The translations under genes were made by a program, and so were the position numbers. DNA of 33,944 nt, from assembly GCA_035633755.1 (NCBI GenBank), contig DASQEH010000146.1, positions 1-33,944 of the forward strand, given 5' to 3'. The stretch comes from DASQEH01 sp035633755. Lineage in GTDB: Bacteria; Actinomycetota; Actinomycetes; Propionibacteriales; Nocardioidaceae. Numbering within the stretch: the stretch's first letter is position 1; each line of letters begins with the position of its first letter. A model generated the notes under the pieces. It had not been told where the DNA came from and did no database searches. It saw only the letters and a list, made by a program, of their open reading frames with translations. Below are positions 15,451 through 24,036 of this stretch, one piece after another.

Positions 15451-16302
15451 ATGCCGCAGCCAGCCCCCGCCCGCATCACCACGGTGGTCATCAGCCGCGA
15501 CAGATGCGCTGACCTGATGACGAGTCTTCCCCGTCATCGCGACCCCGTCATCCTGGTGGACAACGGCTCCACCGACGGCACGCTCGCCGCCGTTGCAGGG
15601 TTCCCGCACGTGCAGGTGGTGGAGCTGTCCCGCAACCACGGCGCCGTCGCGCGCAACGTCGGGGTTGCGATGGCTCGCACACCCTATGTCGCCTTCGCCG
15701 ACGACGACTCGTGGTGGGCGCCGGGGGCGCTCGACCGCGCGGTGGCTCTGTTCGACGCCGATCCGGCGCTGGGACTGATAGCCGCGCGCATCATGGTCGG
15801 GCCCGACGATCGCCTCGACCCGGCCTCCGCGGAGATGGCCAGGTCACCGCTCCCGGGCAGGGAGGACTCGGTGGGTACCCCGGTCCTGGGCTTCGTCGCT
15901 TGCGGTTCCTTGGTGCGCCGCGAGGCGTTCCTCGAGGCCGGTGGCTTCGACGACGTCGTCTTCTTCGCCGGCGAGGAAGAACGTCTCGCGCTCGACCTGG
16001 CCGCACGGGGCTGGCGACTGGCCTACGTCGACGACGTGGTGGCACACCACCATCCAGCCTCTCATCGACCGACATCGGTCCAGCGCGCAAGGCGAATCGT
16101 TCGCAACTCCCTCCTCACCGCTGTGATGCGCAGGCCCTGGCCGGTGGTCGTGTCGACGGCCTGGTCGAACGTGGCCTCCGGGTGGACCGGACTCAGCGGT
16201 GTAGCCTGCGCGGCGCCGAGGCTGCGGCGAGCTCTCCGGGCCCGACACAGGCTGCCGATGCACGTCGAGGCGCAGCGGCAGCTGCTCTCCCGCACGGCCT
16301 GA
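15451..16302 (+). CDS. Family 2 glycosyltransferase
   Basis: This 283-residue protein has a GT-A fold. The start of the catalytic domain reads ITTVVISRDR, then LVDNGSTDGT, ELSRNHGAVARNVG and the metal-binding VAFADDDSWW (Asp-Asp-Asp). An acceptor-side GGFDDVVFFAGEEERLALDL segment follows, with the E-E-E/D pattern typical of GT2. The C-terminal 90 residues are basic. The ATG at 15451 has only a poor ribosome site; no better in-frame start is seen. It precedes the carbamoyltransferase gene by 103 bases, so it may or may not belong to that operon. It likely adds a sugar to a lipid- or surface-linked acceptor; the specificity is unknown. Confidence 0.85.
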   Translation: MPQPAPARITTVVISRDRCADLMTSLPRHRDPVILVDNGSTDGTLAAVAGFPHVQVVELSRNHGAVARNVGVAMARTPYVAFADDDSWWAPGALDRAVALFDADPALGLIAARIMVGPDDRLDPASAEMARSPLPGREDSVGTPVLGFVACGSLVRREAFLEAGGFDDVVFFAGEEERLALDLAARGWRLAYVDDVVAHHHPASHRPTSVQRARRIVRNSLLTAVMRRPWPVVVSTAWSNVASGWTGLSGVACAAPRLRRALRARHRLPMHVEAQRQLLSRTA

Positions 16303-16335
16303 ACCAGCGCCATTACACACAGTAGCGGTTCTCCT

Positions 16336-16349
16336 GAGAAGCGTTTCTC
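16336..16349. terminator. Small hairpin between the GT2 gene and the carbamoyltransferase operon
   Basis: GAGAA and TTCTC are separated by GCGT and followed by a few mixed bases, in the 103-base gap after the GT2 stop. It could weakly end GT2 transcription or be part of the operon's promoter region. The stem is only 5 bp. Confidence 0.25.
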
Positions 16350-16405
16350 GGAAAGACAAGTGGGCACACGCTTGATCGTCAGCCCCCAACAGGACAGGAG
16401 CCTGC

Positions 16406-18043
16406 GTGAAGGTCCTCGGTATCAACGCGATCTTCCATGACCCTTCGGCGGCCCTGGTGATCGATGGGAACACCGTGGCAGCGGCGGAGGAGGAGCGGTT
16501 CTCCCGACGAAAGCACGGCAAGCGACCTGTCCCGTTCTCGGCCTGGGAGCTGCCCGAGCAGGCCGCCGCGTGGTGCCTCGAGTCAGCCGGCCTGGGGCCG
16601 TCGGATCTGGACGCGGTCGCCTACTCGTTCGATCCCGCCATCGCGTCTCCCGCCCCTGACATGGGCCTCAACGACCCCTGGGACCACCTGCGGCTGACCT
16701 ACGCCCGCACGGCTCCCAATTTCCTCGCCACAGCGCTCCCAGGACTCGATCCGGCAGCGGTCCGGTACGTCCCGCATCATGTGGCGCACGCGGCCTCCGC
16801 TGGACTCGCAGCGCCGTACGACGACGTCGACGTCTTGGTGCTCGACGGACGTGGAGAGTCGGCCAGCCACCTCGCCGGCCGCTACGTCGACGGCGCGTTG
16901 GAGGTGCTGGCGAGCCAGGCGCTGCCCCACTCCCTCGGCCTGCTGTACGAGGACGTCACGTCACACCTGGGCTTCCTCCGCAGCAGCGACGAGTACAAGG
17001 TGATGGCGCTTGCTTCGTACGGCCGCCCTCGCCACCTCGCCGAGCTGCGGCGCGCGGTGTACACCACCGGCGACGGAGGCTTCCGGACCGAGCCCGTGGA
17101 CTGGTCGAGCCTCGTCAAGCCCCGCTCTGCAGCCGAGCCCTGGACCGAGGACCATGCCGACCTGGCCGCGAGCGTGCAGCACCTGCTCGAGGAGATCCTC
17201 CTGCAGCTGGCCGAGTGGCTCGCCGAGCAGACGGGCGGCCAGCACCTCAGCATGGCAGGCGGGGTGGCGCTCAACTGCGTCGCCAACACGCGCCTGCTCG
17301 ACGAGAGCCGTTATCGCGACATCTGGGTGCAGCCCGCGGCTGGTGACTCCGGTACCGCCCTCGGCGGCGCCTTGCACGTCGCTCGCACCTCCGGCGACGC
17401 AACCGCTGCCATGCCCGGCGCCGACCTCGGACGTGGCTGGAGCGACGACGAGCTGGAAGCAAGCCTGATCACCGCCCGGGTTCCCTACACCCGGTGCGAC
17501 GACATCGCCGACGTGGCGGCCGCTGCTCTGGCCGACAACCAGGTGGTGGCATGGTTCCAGGGGCGCAGCGAGTACGGTCCTCGAGCGCTCGGGAACCGGT
17601 CCCTGCTGGCTCACCCGGGTTACGCTGCGAACCTCGAGCGGCTCAACGACGTGAAGGGCCGCGAGCAGTTCCGGCCGGTAGCGCCCATGGTGCGTGTCGA
17701 GCGAGCGCAGGAGATCTTCTCGCGCGGCCCCGTGCCGTCGCCGTACATGCTGTTCGTCCATGACGTGGCGCCGCACTGGCGCGACCGCATCCCCGCTGTC
17801 GTGCATGTGGACGGCACGGCGAGGGCGCAGACGGTCGATGCCGACGTCGATCCACTGGTGGCTCGGATGCTGGCATCGTTCGAACGGCGCACGGGTCTGC
17901 CGGTGGTCATCAACACCAGCCTGAACACTGCTGGCCGTCCTATGGTCGACGACCCTCGCGACGCGCTCGAGTGCTTCGGGTCGGCGCCGGTGGATCTGCT
18001 GGCCATCGGGCCCTTCGCCGTTCGCCGACCCGAGTCCTCCTGA
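16406..18043 (+). CDS. NodU/CmcH-type O-carbamoyltransferase
   Basis: This enzyme would transfer a carbamoyl group from carbamoyl phosphate, via carbamoyl-adenylate, to a hydroxyl of a sugar or metabolite. It has 545 residues. The N-terminal TsaD/YgjD-like ATPase domain shows GINAIFHDPSAAL (His11-Asp12), EEERFSRRKH and HHVAHAASA (His124, His125, His128; metal and carbamoyl-phosphate site). The C-terminal domain shows FQGRSEYGPRALGNRS (386 onward) and INTSLN. All hallmark motifs are intact. The start is GTG with AGGACAGGAG upstream. It heads the operon and its TGA overlaps the next ATG as TGATG. Since the operon makes and transfers heptose, a carbamoylated heptose is a reasonable guess; the acceptor is not proven. 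Confidence 0.9.
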   Translation: MKVLGINAIFHDPSAALVIDGNTVAAAEEERFSRRKHGKRPVPFSAWELPEQAAAWCLESAGLGPSDLDAVAYSFDPAIASPAPDMGLNDPWDHLRLTYARTAPNFLATALPGLDPAAVRYVPHHVAHAASAGLAAPYDDVDVLVLDGRGESASHLAGRYVDGALEVLASQALPHSLGLLYEDVTSHLGFLRSSDEYKVMALASYGRPRHLAELRRAVYTTGDGGFRTEPVDWSSLVKPRSAAEPWTEDHADLAASVQHLLEEILLQLAEWLAEQTGGQHLSMAGGVALNCVANTRLLDESRYRDIWVQPAAGDSGTALGGALHVARTSGDATAAMPGADLGRGWSDDELEASLITARVPYTRCDDIADVAAAALADNQVVAWFQGRSEYGPRALGNRSLLAHPGYAANLERLNDVKGREQFRPVAPMVRVERAQEIFSRGPVPSPYMLFVHDVAPHWRDRIPAVVHVDGTARAQTVDADVDPLVARMLASFERRTGLPVVINTSLNTAGRPMVDDPRDALECFGSAPVDLLAIGPFAVRRPESS

Positions 18044-19545
18044 TGATCCGGCAGCTGCCGACGACCATCGTGGTCCCTACGATCGGACGTTCGAGCCTGG
18101 CCGTGACGCTGCGGGCCTTGGCGGACGGCGTCGGACCGAGTCCGCAGGAGGTCGTCATCGTCGACGACCGGCCGTCGGGCCGGCCGCTGGATCCGGCTTT
18201 GACCGATGTCGGCCCGCTATCACTGCGCGTCGTACGTTCCGGTGGCGGCGGTCCGGCCAGAGCCCGCAACCTCGGCTGGCGATTGGCGAGGACGCCGTGG
18301 GTGAGCTTCCTCGACGACGACGTCGTTCCCGACGCAGACTGGCGGGAGCGACTGGCCGACGACATCGATGGCCTGACGGGCGACGTGGCAGGTACGCAGG
18401 GAAGGGTTCGTGTGCCGCTGCCTACGGCGCGCCGCCCCACTGACTGGGAGCGTTCCACGGCCGGGCTGGCCACCGCACGATGGATCACCGCGGACATGAC
18501 CTACCGACGGTCGGCGCTCAGCGCAGTCGGTGGGTTCGACGAGAGGTTCCCCCGAGCGTTCCGCGAGGACAGCGACCTCGCGCTGCGCGTGGAGGCCACC
18601 GCAGGCCGGCTGGTGGTCGGCACGCGCGCGATCTCCCATCCCGTCCGACCAGCGCGGTACTTCGCCAGCGTCTCCCAGCAGGCGGGCAACGCCGACGACA
18701 TGCTCATGCGCCGGCTGCACGGCCCCCGCTGGCGGGAGGCGGCCGGGGCCGGCCGCGGACGACGTCGGCGCCACGTGCTCACAACGTCCTGCGGACTGGC
18801 CGCGATCGGGCTGGGGTTGTCGAGTCGCCCCCGGCTCGGCGCAGTCGCAGGCGCCGGGTGGCTTGCCGGGCTGGTCGAGTTCACTGCTGCGCGCGTCGCA
18901 CCCGGCCCGAGGACCCCGGTCGAGGTAGTTCGGATGGCTGTCACGAGCACGGCTATCCCTGCGGTCGCCACCTGGCACACCGCCCGGGGGCTCTGGCGGC
19001 ACCGCGCCGCCCAACCTTGGCGCGGCCTACCCGACCTGGTGCTGTTCGACCGTGACGGCACCCTGGTTCACGACGTGCCTTACAACAACGATGCCGCGCG
19101 GGTGGTGGCGGTGGAGCAGGCGGCGGATGCCCTCTCGCGGCTCCGGAAGGCGGGAGTCCGGGTAGGCATCATCACGAATCAGTCCGGTGTTGCGAGCGGC
19201 GTCATCTCCGCGGACGACCTGGAGGCGGTGAACAACCGGGTGGAGCAGCTGCTGGGTCCGTTCGACGTCGTCGAGGTCTGTCCCCACGGCCGAGACGAGG
19301 GATGCGAGTGCCGCAAGCCTGCCCCGGGAATGGTGAAGCGCGCGTGTCGCACCGTCGACGTCGATCCGTCCCGCTGCGTGGTGGTCGGCGACATCGGCAG
19401 CGATGTGGAAGCAGCAGAGGCCGCGGGCGCCGTCGGCATCCTTGTGCCCACCCCGGCCACTCGCGTCGGAGAGATCGATGCTGCCCGGAGGGTATGCCCC
19501 GATCTCGATGCAGCGATGGACACCATCTTCGGCGGCCGCTGGTGA
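18043..19545 (+). CDS. Fusion: GT2 glycosyltransferase + heptose 1,7-bisphosphate phosphatase (GmhB-like)
   Basis: This 500-residue protein joins two enzymes. Residues 1 to about 230 form a GT2 domain (TTIVVPTIGRSSL, VIVDDRPSG, Asp91-Asp93 in SFLDDDVVPD, GGFDERFPRAFREDSDL). A hydrophobic and basic stretch follows (about 245-325), probably a membrane anchor. Residues from about 330 form a HAD-IIIA phosphatase: nucleophile Asp336 and Asp338 in DRDGT, then TNQSG. The GmhB zinc knuckle is complete (Cys413, His415, Cys421, Cys423), and GDIGSDVEAA follows. The zinc site favours GmhB over histidinol phosphatase. It would dephosphorylate D-glycero-D-manno-heptose 1,7-bisphosphate. The start ATG overlaps the previous stop (TGATG). 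Confidence 0.88.
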   Translation: MIRQLPTTIVVPTIGRSSLAVTLRALADGVGPSPQEVVIVDDRPSGRPLDPALTDVGPLSLRVVRSGGGGPARARNLGWRLARTPWVSFLDDDVVPDADWRERLADDIDGLTGDVAGTQGRVRVPLPTARRPTDWERSTAGLATARWITADMTYRRSALSAVGGFDERFPRAFREDSDLALRVEATAGRLVVGTRAISHPVRPARYFASVSQQAGNADDMLMRRLHGPRWREAAGAGRGRRRRHVLTTSCGLAAIGLGLSSRPRLGAVAGAGWLAGLVEFTAARVAPGPRTPVEVVRMAVTSTAIPAVATWHTARGLWRHRAAQPWRGLPDLVLFDRDGTLVHDVPYNNDAARVVAVEQAADALSRLRKAGVRVGIITNQSGVASGVISADDLEAVNNRVEQLLGPFDVVEVCPHGRDEGCECRKPAPGMVKRACRTVDVDPSRCVVVGDIGSDVEAAEAAGAVGILVPTPATRVGEIDAARRVCPDLDAAMDTIFGGRW

Positions 19546-20603
19546 CGGGCCGCATGCTGGCCGTCCGGCTCGACAACGCCGGTGATGTCCTGCTCGCCGG
19601 TCCCGCACTGCGGGCAGCCGCCCACGGCAGCGACGAGGTGGTGCTGCTCGCCAGCCCCCTCGGCGCCGACGCCGGCCGGTTGCTTCCCGGTGTGGACGAC
19701 GTGGTCGAGTGGAGATGCCCGTGGATAACCGCCGACTCCGGACCCGTCGCAACTGCTGACATCGAGCAGCTCGTGGACCAGCTGCGTCGTCGGCGGTTCG
19801 ACTCCGCACTGATCTTCACCTCGTTCCACCAGTCCCCTCTGCCGACGGCCCTCGTGCTGCGGCTGGCTGGAGTGCCCTGGGTGGGCGCGATCAGCGTGGA
19901 CTACCCGGGTTCACTTCTGGACCTGCGTCACGGCGTGGACGACGACATCCCCGAGGCGGAGCGCGCGTTGTCGCTGGCCCGCGCTGCCGGGCTGGCGCTG
20001 CCGCCCGGAGACGACGGCGCCCTGCGCGTTCGTCAGCCCCTGCCCGACGTATACTCTTTGGTCGGCAGCGGCCCGTACGTCGTGCTGCACCCTGGAACCT
20101 CCGTAGCCGCACGGGCGTGGCCGGCGTCTCGCTTCGCCGAGACCAGCGCGCGGCTGACGAGCTCCGGCAGACGAGTCGTCGTCACCGGAGCACCATCGGA
20201 GCGCGCCCTCACAGCTCAGGTGGCGGCCGGGACACCGGCGGTCGACCTGGGAGGGGCGACGTCTGTGCCGGAGCTCGCCGCTGTGCTGGCCGGGGCGGAG
20301 GCCGTCGTGGTAGGCAACACGGGGCCTGCCCATCTGGCGGCTGCCGTGGGTACGCCCGTTGTGTCACTCTTTGCCCCAACGGTTCCTGCGGTGCGATGGG
20401 CACCCTATGGTGTCCCGTACGTGTTGCTTGGTGACCAGCAGGCTGCCTGCCGCGACACTCGGGCGACGACGTGTCCGGTGCCGGGCCACCCCTGCCTCAC
20501 CTCCGTCACCCCGCAGGACGTGCACGAAGCGATCGAGACGTTGACGCAGCAGATCACGGCCGTAGGACCGGCCCGTACCAGGGGCAAGGAGATGGTGCGA
20601 TGA
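19542..20603 (+). CDS. Family 9 glycosyltransferase (heptosyltransferase-like), first copy
   Basis: This 353-residue GT-B enzyme belongs to the ADP-heptose:LPS heptosyltransferase family. The N-terminal motif is VRLDNAGDVLLAGPALRA, with the conserved Asp of the GDxLxxxPal block. The central HPGTSVAARAWP and the late GNTGPAHLAAAVGTPVVSLFAPT match the ADP-heptose-binding half of the family. It probably transfers heptose from a nucleotide-linked donor. The start is taken as the GTG overlapping the upstream TGA (GTGA); an ATG at 19554 is an alternative 4 codons in. The ending overlaps the next gene as ATGA. The acceptor in a bacterium without LPS is unknown. Confidence 0.9.
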   Translation: MTGRMLAVRLDNAGDVLLAGPALRAAAHGSDEVVLLASPLGADAGRLLPGVDDVVEWRCPWITADSGPVATADIEQLVDQLRRRRFDSALIFTSFHQSPLPTALVLRLAGVPWVGAISVDYPGSLLDLRHGVDDDIPEAERALSLARAAGLALPPGDDGALRVRQPLPDVYSLVGSGPYVVLHPGTSVAARAWPASRFAETSARLTSSGRRVVVTGAPSERALTAQVAAGTPAVDLGGATSVPELAAVLAGAEAVVVGNTGPAHLAAAVGTPVVSLFAPTVPAVRWAPYGVPYVLLGDQQAACRDTRATTCPVPGHPCLTSVTPQDVHEAIETLTQQITAVGPARTRGKEMVR

Positions 20604-21811
20604 GAATCGCGATGGTGTCAGAGCATGCCAGTCCGTTGGCCGATGTGGGCAGCGTCGACGCGGGTGGGCAGAACGTGCACGTGGCGGCGCTCGCGAAAGG
20701 ACTGGTCGAGCGTGGGCACGACGTCACCGTCTTCACCCGGCGCGACGATCCTTCGCTGGGGGTACGCATCACGTCGTCTGACGGCTATGTCGTCGAGCAC
20801 GTCGCGGCAGGCCCCCCTACCGACATCCCCAAGGACGAGCTGCTGAAGCACATGCCCGCCTTCGCGGACTATCTCGAGAACCGGTGGCTGTCGGAGCGCT
20901 TCGACATCGTGCACTCGCACTTCTGGATGAGCGGCATGGCGTCGGTTGCTGCAGCCGCGGCTGCCGAGATCCCCGTGGTGCACACGTTCCACGCACTGGG
21001 CACCGTGAAGCGACGGCACCAGGGCGGCCGCGACACCAGCCCGCCCGAGCGGATCGCGATCGAGATGCGCCTGTGCCGCACGGTCGACCGCGTCGTAGCC
21101 ACCTGCCGCGACGAGATCACGGAGCTGCGGGCGCTGGGCATGAACACCCACCGAGCCACCGTCGTGCCGTGCGGGGTCGACGTGAGCTCGTTCGTTCCCA
21201 CGCCTCGCCCTCCCACCGGGCCGCCGCGGCTGCTGGTCCTCGGCCGCCTGGTAGAACGCAAGGGCGTCGGTAACGTCATCACGGCCCTCGCAGAGCTGCC
21301 CGGCGTTGAGCTGGTGATCGCCGGCGGGCCTGAGCGTGACGCACTGTCCGCCGACCCGGAGGTCTGCCGGCTGCGCAAGCTCGCCGAGGACAACGGGAGT
21401 GCGGACCGGGTCACGTTCGTGGGTCGCGTCCACCGAGGCGACGTACCGACCCTGATCTCGTCGGTCGACGTGGTCGTCGCGGTGCCCTGGTATGAGCCGT
21501 TCGGCATCGTGCCGCTGGAGGCCATGGCGTGCGGACGTCCCGTCGTGGGGTCGGCCGTCGGCGGTCTCCTTGACACGATCGTGCCTGGGCACACGGGTGA
21601 GCTGGTGCCTCCTCGACGGCCGGACATCCTCGCCGCAACGCTCCGGAGCCTGCTGGCCGACCCCGATCGGCAAGCTGCGTACGGCCGGGCGGGGTACGAG
21701 CGCGCAGTCCGGATCTACCGCTGGGAGCAGGTGGCTGCGGCCACCGAGGCCGTGTACGCATCAGTCCTCGAACGCGCCCCGCACGCCGCCTCGGCGGAGG
21801 CAGTGCGGTGA
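20600..21811 (+). CDS. Family 4 glycosyltransferase, MshA-like
   Basis: This 403-residue GT-B retaining enzyme begins MRIAMVSEHASPLADVG, followed by DAGGQNVHVAALAKGL, the pattern of MshA and sucrose-phosphate-synthase-like GT4 proteins. VVPCGVD, LVLGRLVERKG and EPFGIVPLEAMACGRPVV (with the two Glu of the E-x7-E motif) complete the family set. MshA proper makes the first mycothiol intermediate. Its setting in a heptose operon argues for a glycan-assembly role here, but identity with MshA is not excluded. The ATG overlaps the upstream stop (ATGA), with AAGGAG 8 bases before it. Donor and acceptor are unknown. Confidence 0.88.
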   Translation: MRIAMVSEHASPLADVGSVDAGGQNVHVAALAKGLVERGHDVTVFTRRDDPSLGVRITSSDGYVVEHVAAGPPTDIPKDELLKHMPAFADYLENRWLSERFDIVHSHFWMSGMASVAAAAAAEIPVVHTFHALGTVKRRHQGGRDTSPPERIAIEMRLCRTVDRVVATCRDEITELRALGMNTHRATVVPCGVDVSSFVPTPRPPTGPPRLLVLGRLVERKGVGNVITALAELPGVELVIAGGPERDALSADPEVCRLRKLAEDNGSADRVTFVGRVHRGDVPTLISSVDVVVAVPWYEPFGIVPLEAMACGRPVVGSAVGGLLDTIVPGHTGELVPPRRPDILAATLRSLLADPDRQAAYGRAGYERAVRIYRWEQVAAATEAVYASVLERAPHAASAEAVR

Positions 21812-24036
21812 CCAGCGTGACGCCGTACGACCGACGACATGTTGACGAGCTGAGCACGGCGCTGCCGGCGTTCGCGCCCAACGTCGACCTCGCCAGCAGA
21901 TGGGGCCGACGCATGGCGTCGGTGTTCAAGGACGGCGGCCGGCTTCTCGCTGCGGGCAACGGTGGCAGTGCCGCCCAGGCGCAGCACCTGACGGCCGAGC
22001 TCGTCGGCCGGTACCACCAGGACCGCCCCCCGTTCTCGGCCATCTGCCTCACCGCAGAGACGTCGACATTGACGGCCGTCATCAACGACTACCCGCCTGA
22101 GGAGCTGTTCGCGCGGCAGGTTCAGGCGCACGGGCGACCCGGCGACCTCTTGGTGTTGTTCTCGACCAGCGGTCGCAGTCCCAACGTGGTGAGCGCCGCT
22201 CTGCGTGGACGCGAATGTGGGCTCACCGTGCTGGCACTCACCGGTCCGGCACCGAACCCGCTCGCGGCCGCGGCGCATGAGGCGCTGTGCGTCGACGCCG
22301 GCTTCACCGCCACCGTGCAGGAGCTGCACCTGGTCTCCCTGCACCTCATGTGCGCCGCCCTCGACCACGAGCTGGGCACCGGCTCGCGTGGGGCGGCCAG
22401 AGAGGACGCGCGACCCGAACCGTCGGCTCGCGAGGACGGCGCACCAAGCTCGCCCGCGAGGGTGGACGACTCTCGAACCCACCACCCGGAGACGACACGA
22501 CACCCTCCCACCGACAAGCAGGGGCGAGGACCGTTGGTGATCATCGGCGACGCGCTGCTGGACGTCGACGTCGTCGGAACCGCACACCGCCTCGCGCCCG
22601 ACGCACCCGTCCCGGTCCTCGACGACATCGTCGAACACCCGCGGCCCGGAGGCGCCGGACTTGCAGCTCAGATGGCTGCCAGGGACGGTCACGACGTCGT
22701 CCTCGTCACCGGCGTCGGTGACGACGAGGCGGGCTCGGTGCTCATCGGGCTACTCGAACACGACGTCCACGTCGTCGCCTTGCCCTACGACGGCCCCACC
22801 CCGGTGAAGCGCCGGGTGCGCTCCGGCAGCCAGTCACTGCTTCGCCTCGACACGGGCACAACACCGGGACGCTATGGCGACGTGACTGCTGCGGTGGCTG
22901 ATGCCCTCGATGGCGCCGGCTGCGTCCTGGTCTCCGACTACGGTCGCGGCATCACCGCCCTGCCGGCCGTCCGGGAGCGACTTGCCGCACTGCCCAACAC
23001 CGTGCCGGTCGTCTGGGACCCGCATCCCCGCGGATCCGCACCCGTGCCCGGCACCCATCTCGTCACCCCTAACCGCACGGAGGCAGCCGCCGAGGCCAAG
23101 CGCCTTGGCGAAGCTCCCCACACTCCGGAGCTCACCGGGCTCGCCGCCGTCAATGCCGACGCGTCGGCGCTCGTCACCGCCTGGCAGAGCCGGGCGGTCG
23201 CGGTCACGCTCGGGAGCGGAGGCGCGCTGCTCACGTACGGGGACGGCGCGCCAACCGTCAGCCCCGCCCCGGCGGTGCACTGCGTCGACCCCTGCGGAGC
23301 CGGTGACCGCTTCGCCGTCACCGCTGCGCTGGAGCTGGGCCGGGGCAGCCTTCCCACCGAGGCCGTCGCCGCTGCCGTGCACGCTGCCTCGGCCTACGTC
23401 GCCGCAGGTGGACCGGTAACCCTGGCAGGACCGGCCACCCCAGCGGGAGCAGCGACCCTGGCGGGACCGATGACATCGGCAACCGCCCTTCCGCCTCGTC
23501 CGCCGCACGCCCAGCCGGACGGCACCGATCGTGAGATCGCCGCGCTGCTGGACTCCGTGCGCGGCACGGGGGGAACGATCGTGGCAGCCGGCGGCTGCTT
23601 CGACTTGCTCCATGCCGGACACATCGCAACCTTGCAGGGCGCCCGTCGCCTCGGGGACTGTCTCGTCGTGTGTATCAACTCCGACGCCTCGGTGTCCCGG
23701 TTGAAAGGTCCCGGGCGACCGTTGGTACCGGCGAGCGACCGGGCGCGCGTGCTCCTCGCCTTGGAGTGTGTGGACGCGGTGGCCGTCTTCGACGAGGACA
23801 CGCCGGAGGCGATCCTGGAACGGCTGCGGCCGGACATCTGGGTGAAGGGCGGCGACTATGCCGGCGCCGACGTGCCAGAAGCAGCGGTGCTGTCGCGCTG
23901 GGGCGGGCAAGTCGTCACCCTGGCCTATCTGGCGGGCCGCTCCACGACGCGGCTGGCGGCGACCGCTGCGAGCTCGGCCGGACCTGCACCCCTCACCCAC
24001 CCGAGCACCACCCACTCTGAGGAGATGACGTCATGA
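21808..24036 (+). CDS. hldE: Trifunctional fusion: GmhA isomerase + HldE kinase + HldE adenylyltransferase
   Basis: This 742-residue protein covers three steps to ADP-heptose. Residues 1 to about 195 are a SIS domain like GmhA (GNGGSA at 50-55, FSTSGRSPN from 118), converting sedoheptulose 7-phosphate to heptose 7-phosphate. A 50-residue charged, Pro-rich linker follows. Residues about 240-530 are a PfkB kinase like HldE-N (GDALLDVD from 247, PDAPVPVL, GAGD at 497-500 with catalytic Asp500), making heptose 1,7-bisphosphate. A linker with TLAGP repeats leads to a nucleotidyltransferase (GCFDLLHAGH, His602 and His605; GRSTTRL near the end) that would make ADP-heptose. The start is GTG in a GTGA overlap, with GGCGGAGG upstream. 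All active-site motifs look intact, and the phosphatase step is supplied by the GT2-GmhB fusion. Confidence 0.93.
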   Translation: MTSVTPYDRRHVDELSTALPAFAPNVDLASRWGRRMASVFKDGGRLLAAGNGGSAAQAQHLTAELVGRYHQDRPPFSAICLTAETSTLTAVINDYPPEELFARQVQAHGRPGDLLVLFSTSGRSPNVVSAALRGRECGLTVLALTGPAPNPLAAAAHEALCVDAGFTATVQELHLVSLHLMCAALDHELGTGSRGAAREDARPEPSAREDGAPSSPARVDDSRTHHPETTRHPPTDKQGRGPLVIIGDALLDVDVVGTAHRLAPDAPVPVLDDIVEHPRPGGAGLAAQMAARDGHDVVLVTGVGDDEAGSVLIGLLEHDVHVVALPYDGPTPVKRRVRSGSQSLLRLDTGTTPGRYGDVTAAVADALDGAGCVLVSDYGRGITALPAVRERLAALPNTVPVVWDPHPRGSAPVPGTHLVTPNRTEAAAEAKRLGEAPHTPELTGLAAVNADASALVTAWQSRAVAVTLGSGGALLTYGDGAPTVSPAPAVHCVDPCGAGDRFAVTAALELGRGSLPTEAVAAAVHAASAYVAAGGPVTLAGPATPAGAATLAGPMTSATALPPRPPHAQPDGTDREIAALLDSVRGTGGTIVAAGGCFDLLHAGHIATLQGARRLGDCLVVCINSDASVSRLKGPGRPLVPASDRARVLLALECVDAVAVFDEDTPEAILERLRPDIWVKGGDYAGADVPEAAVLSRWGGQVVTLAYLAGRSTTRLAATAASSAGPAPLTHPSTTHSEEMTS

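Noticed and set aside
22834..24015. 393-codon open frame antisense to the HldE part of the fusion
   Set aside because: It has low-complexity Arg/Gly/Cys composition and no motif; shadow of the real gene.
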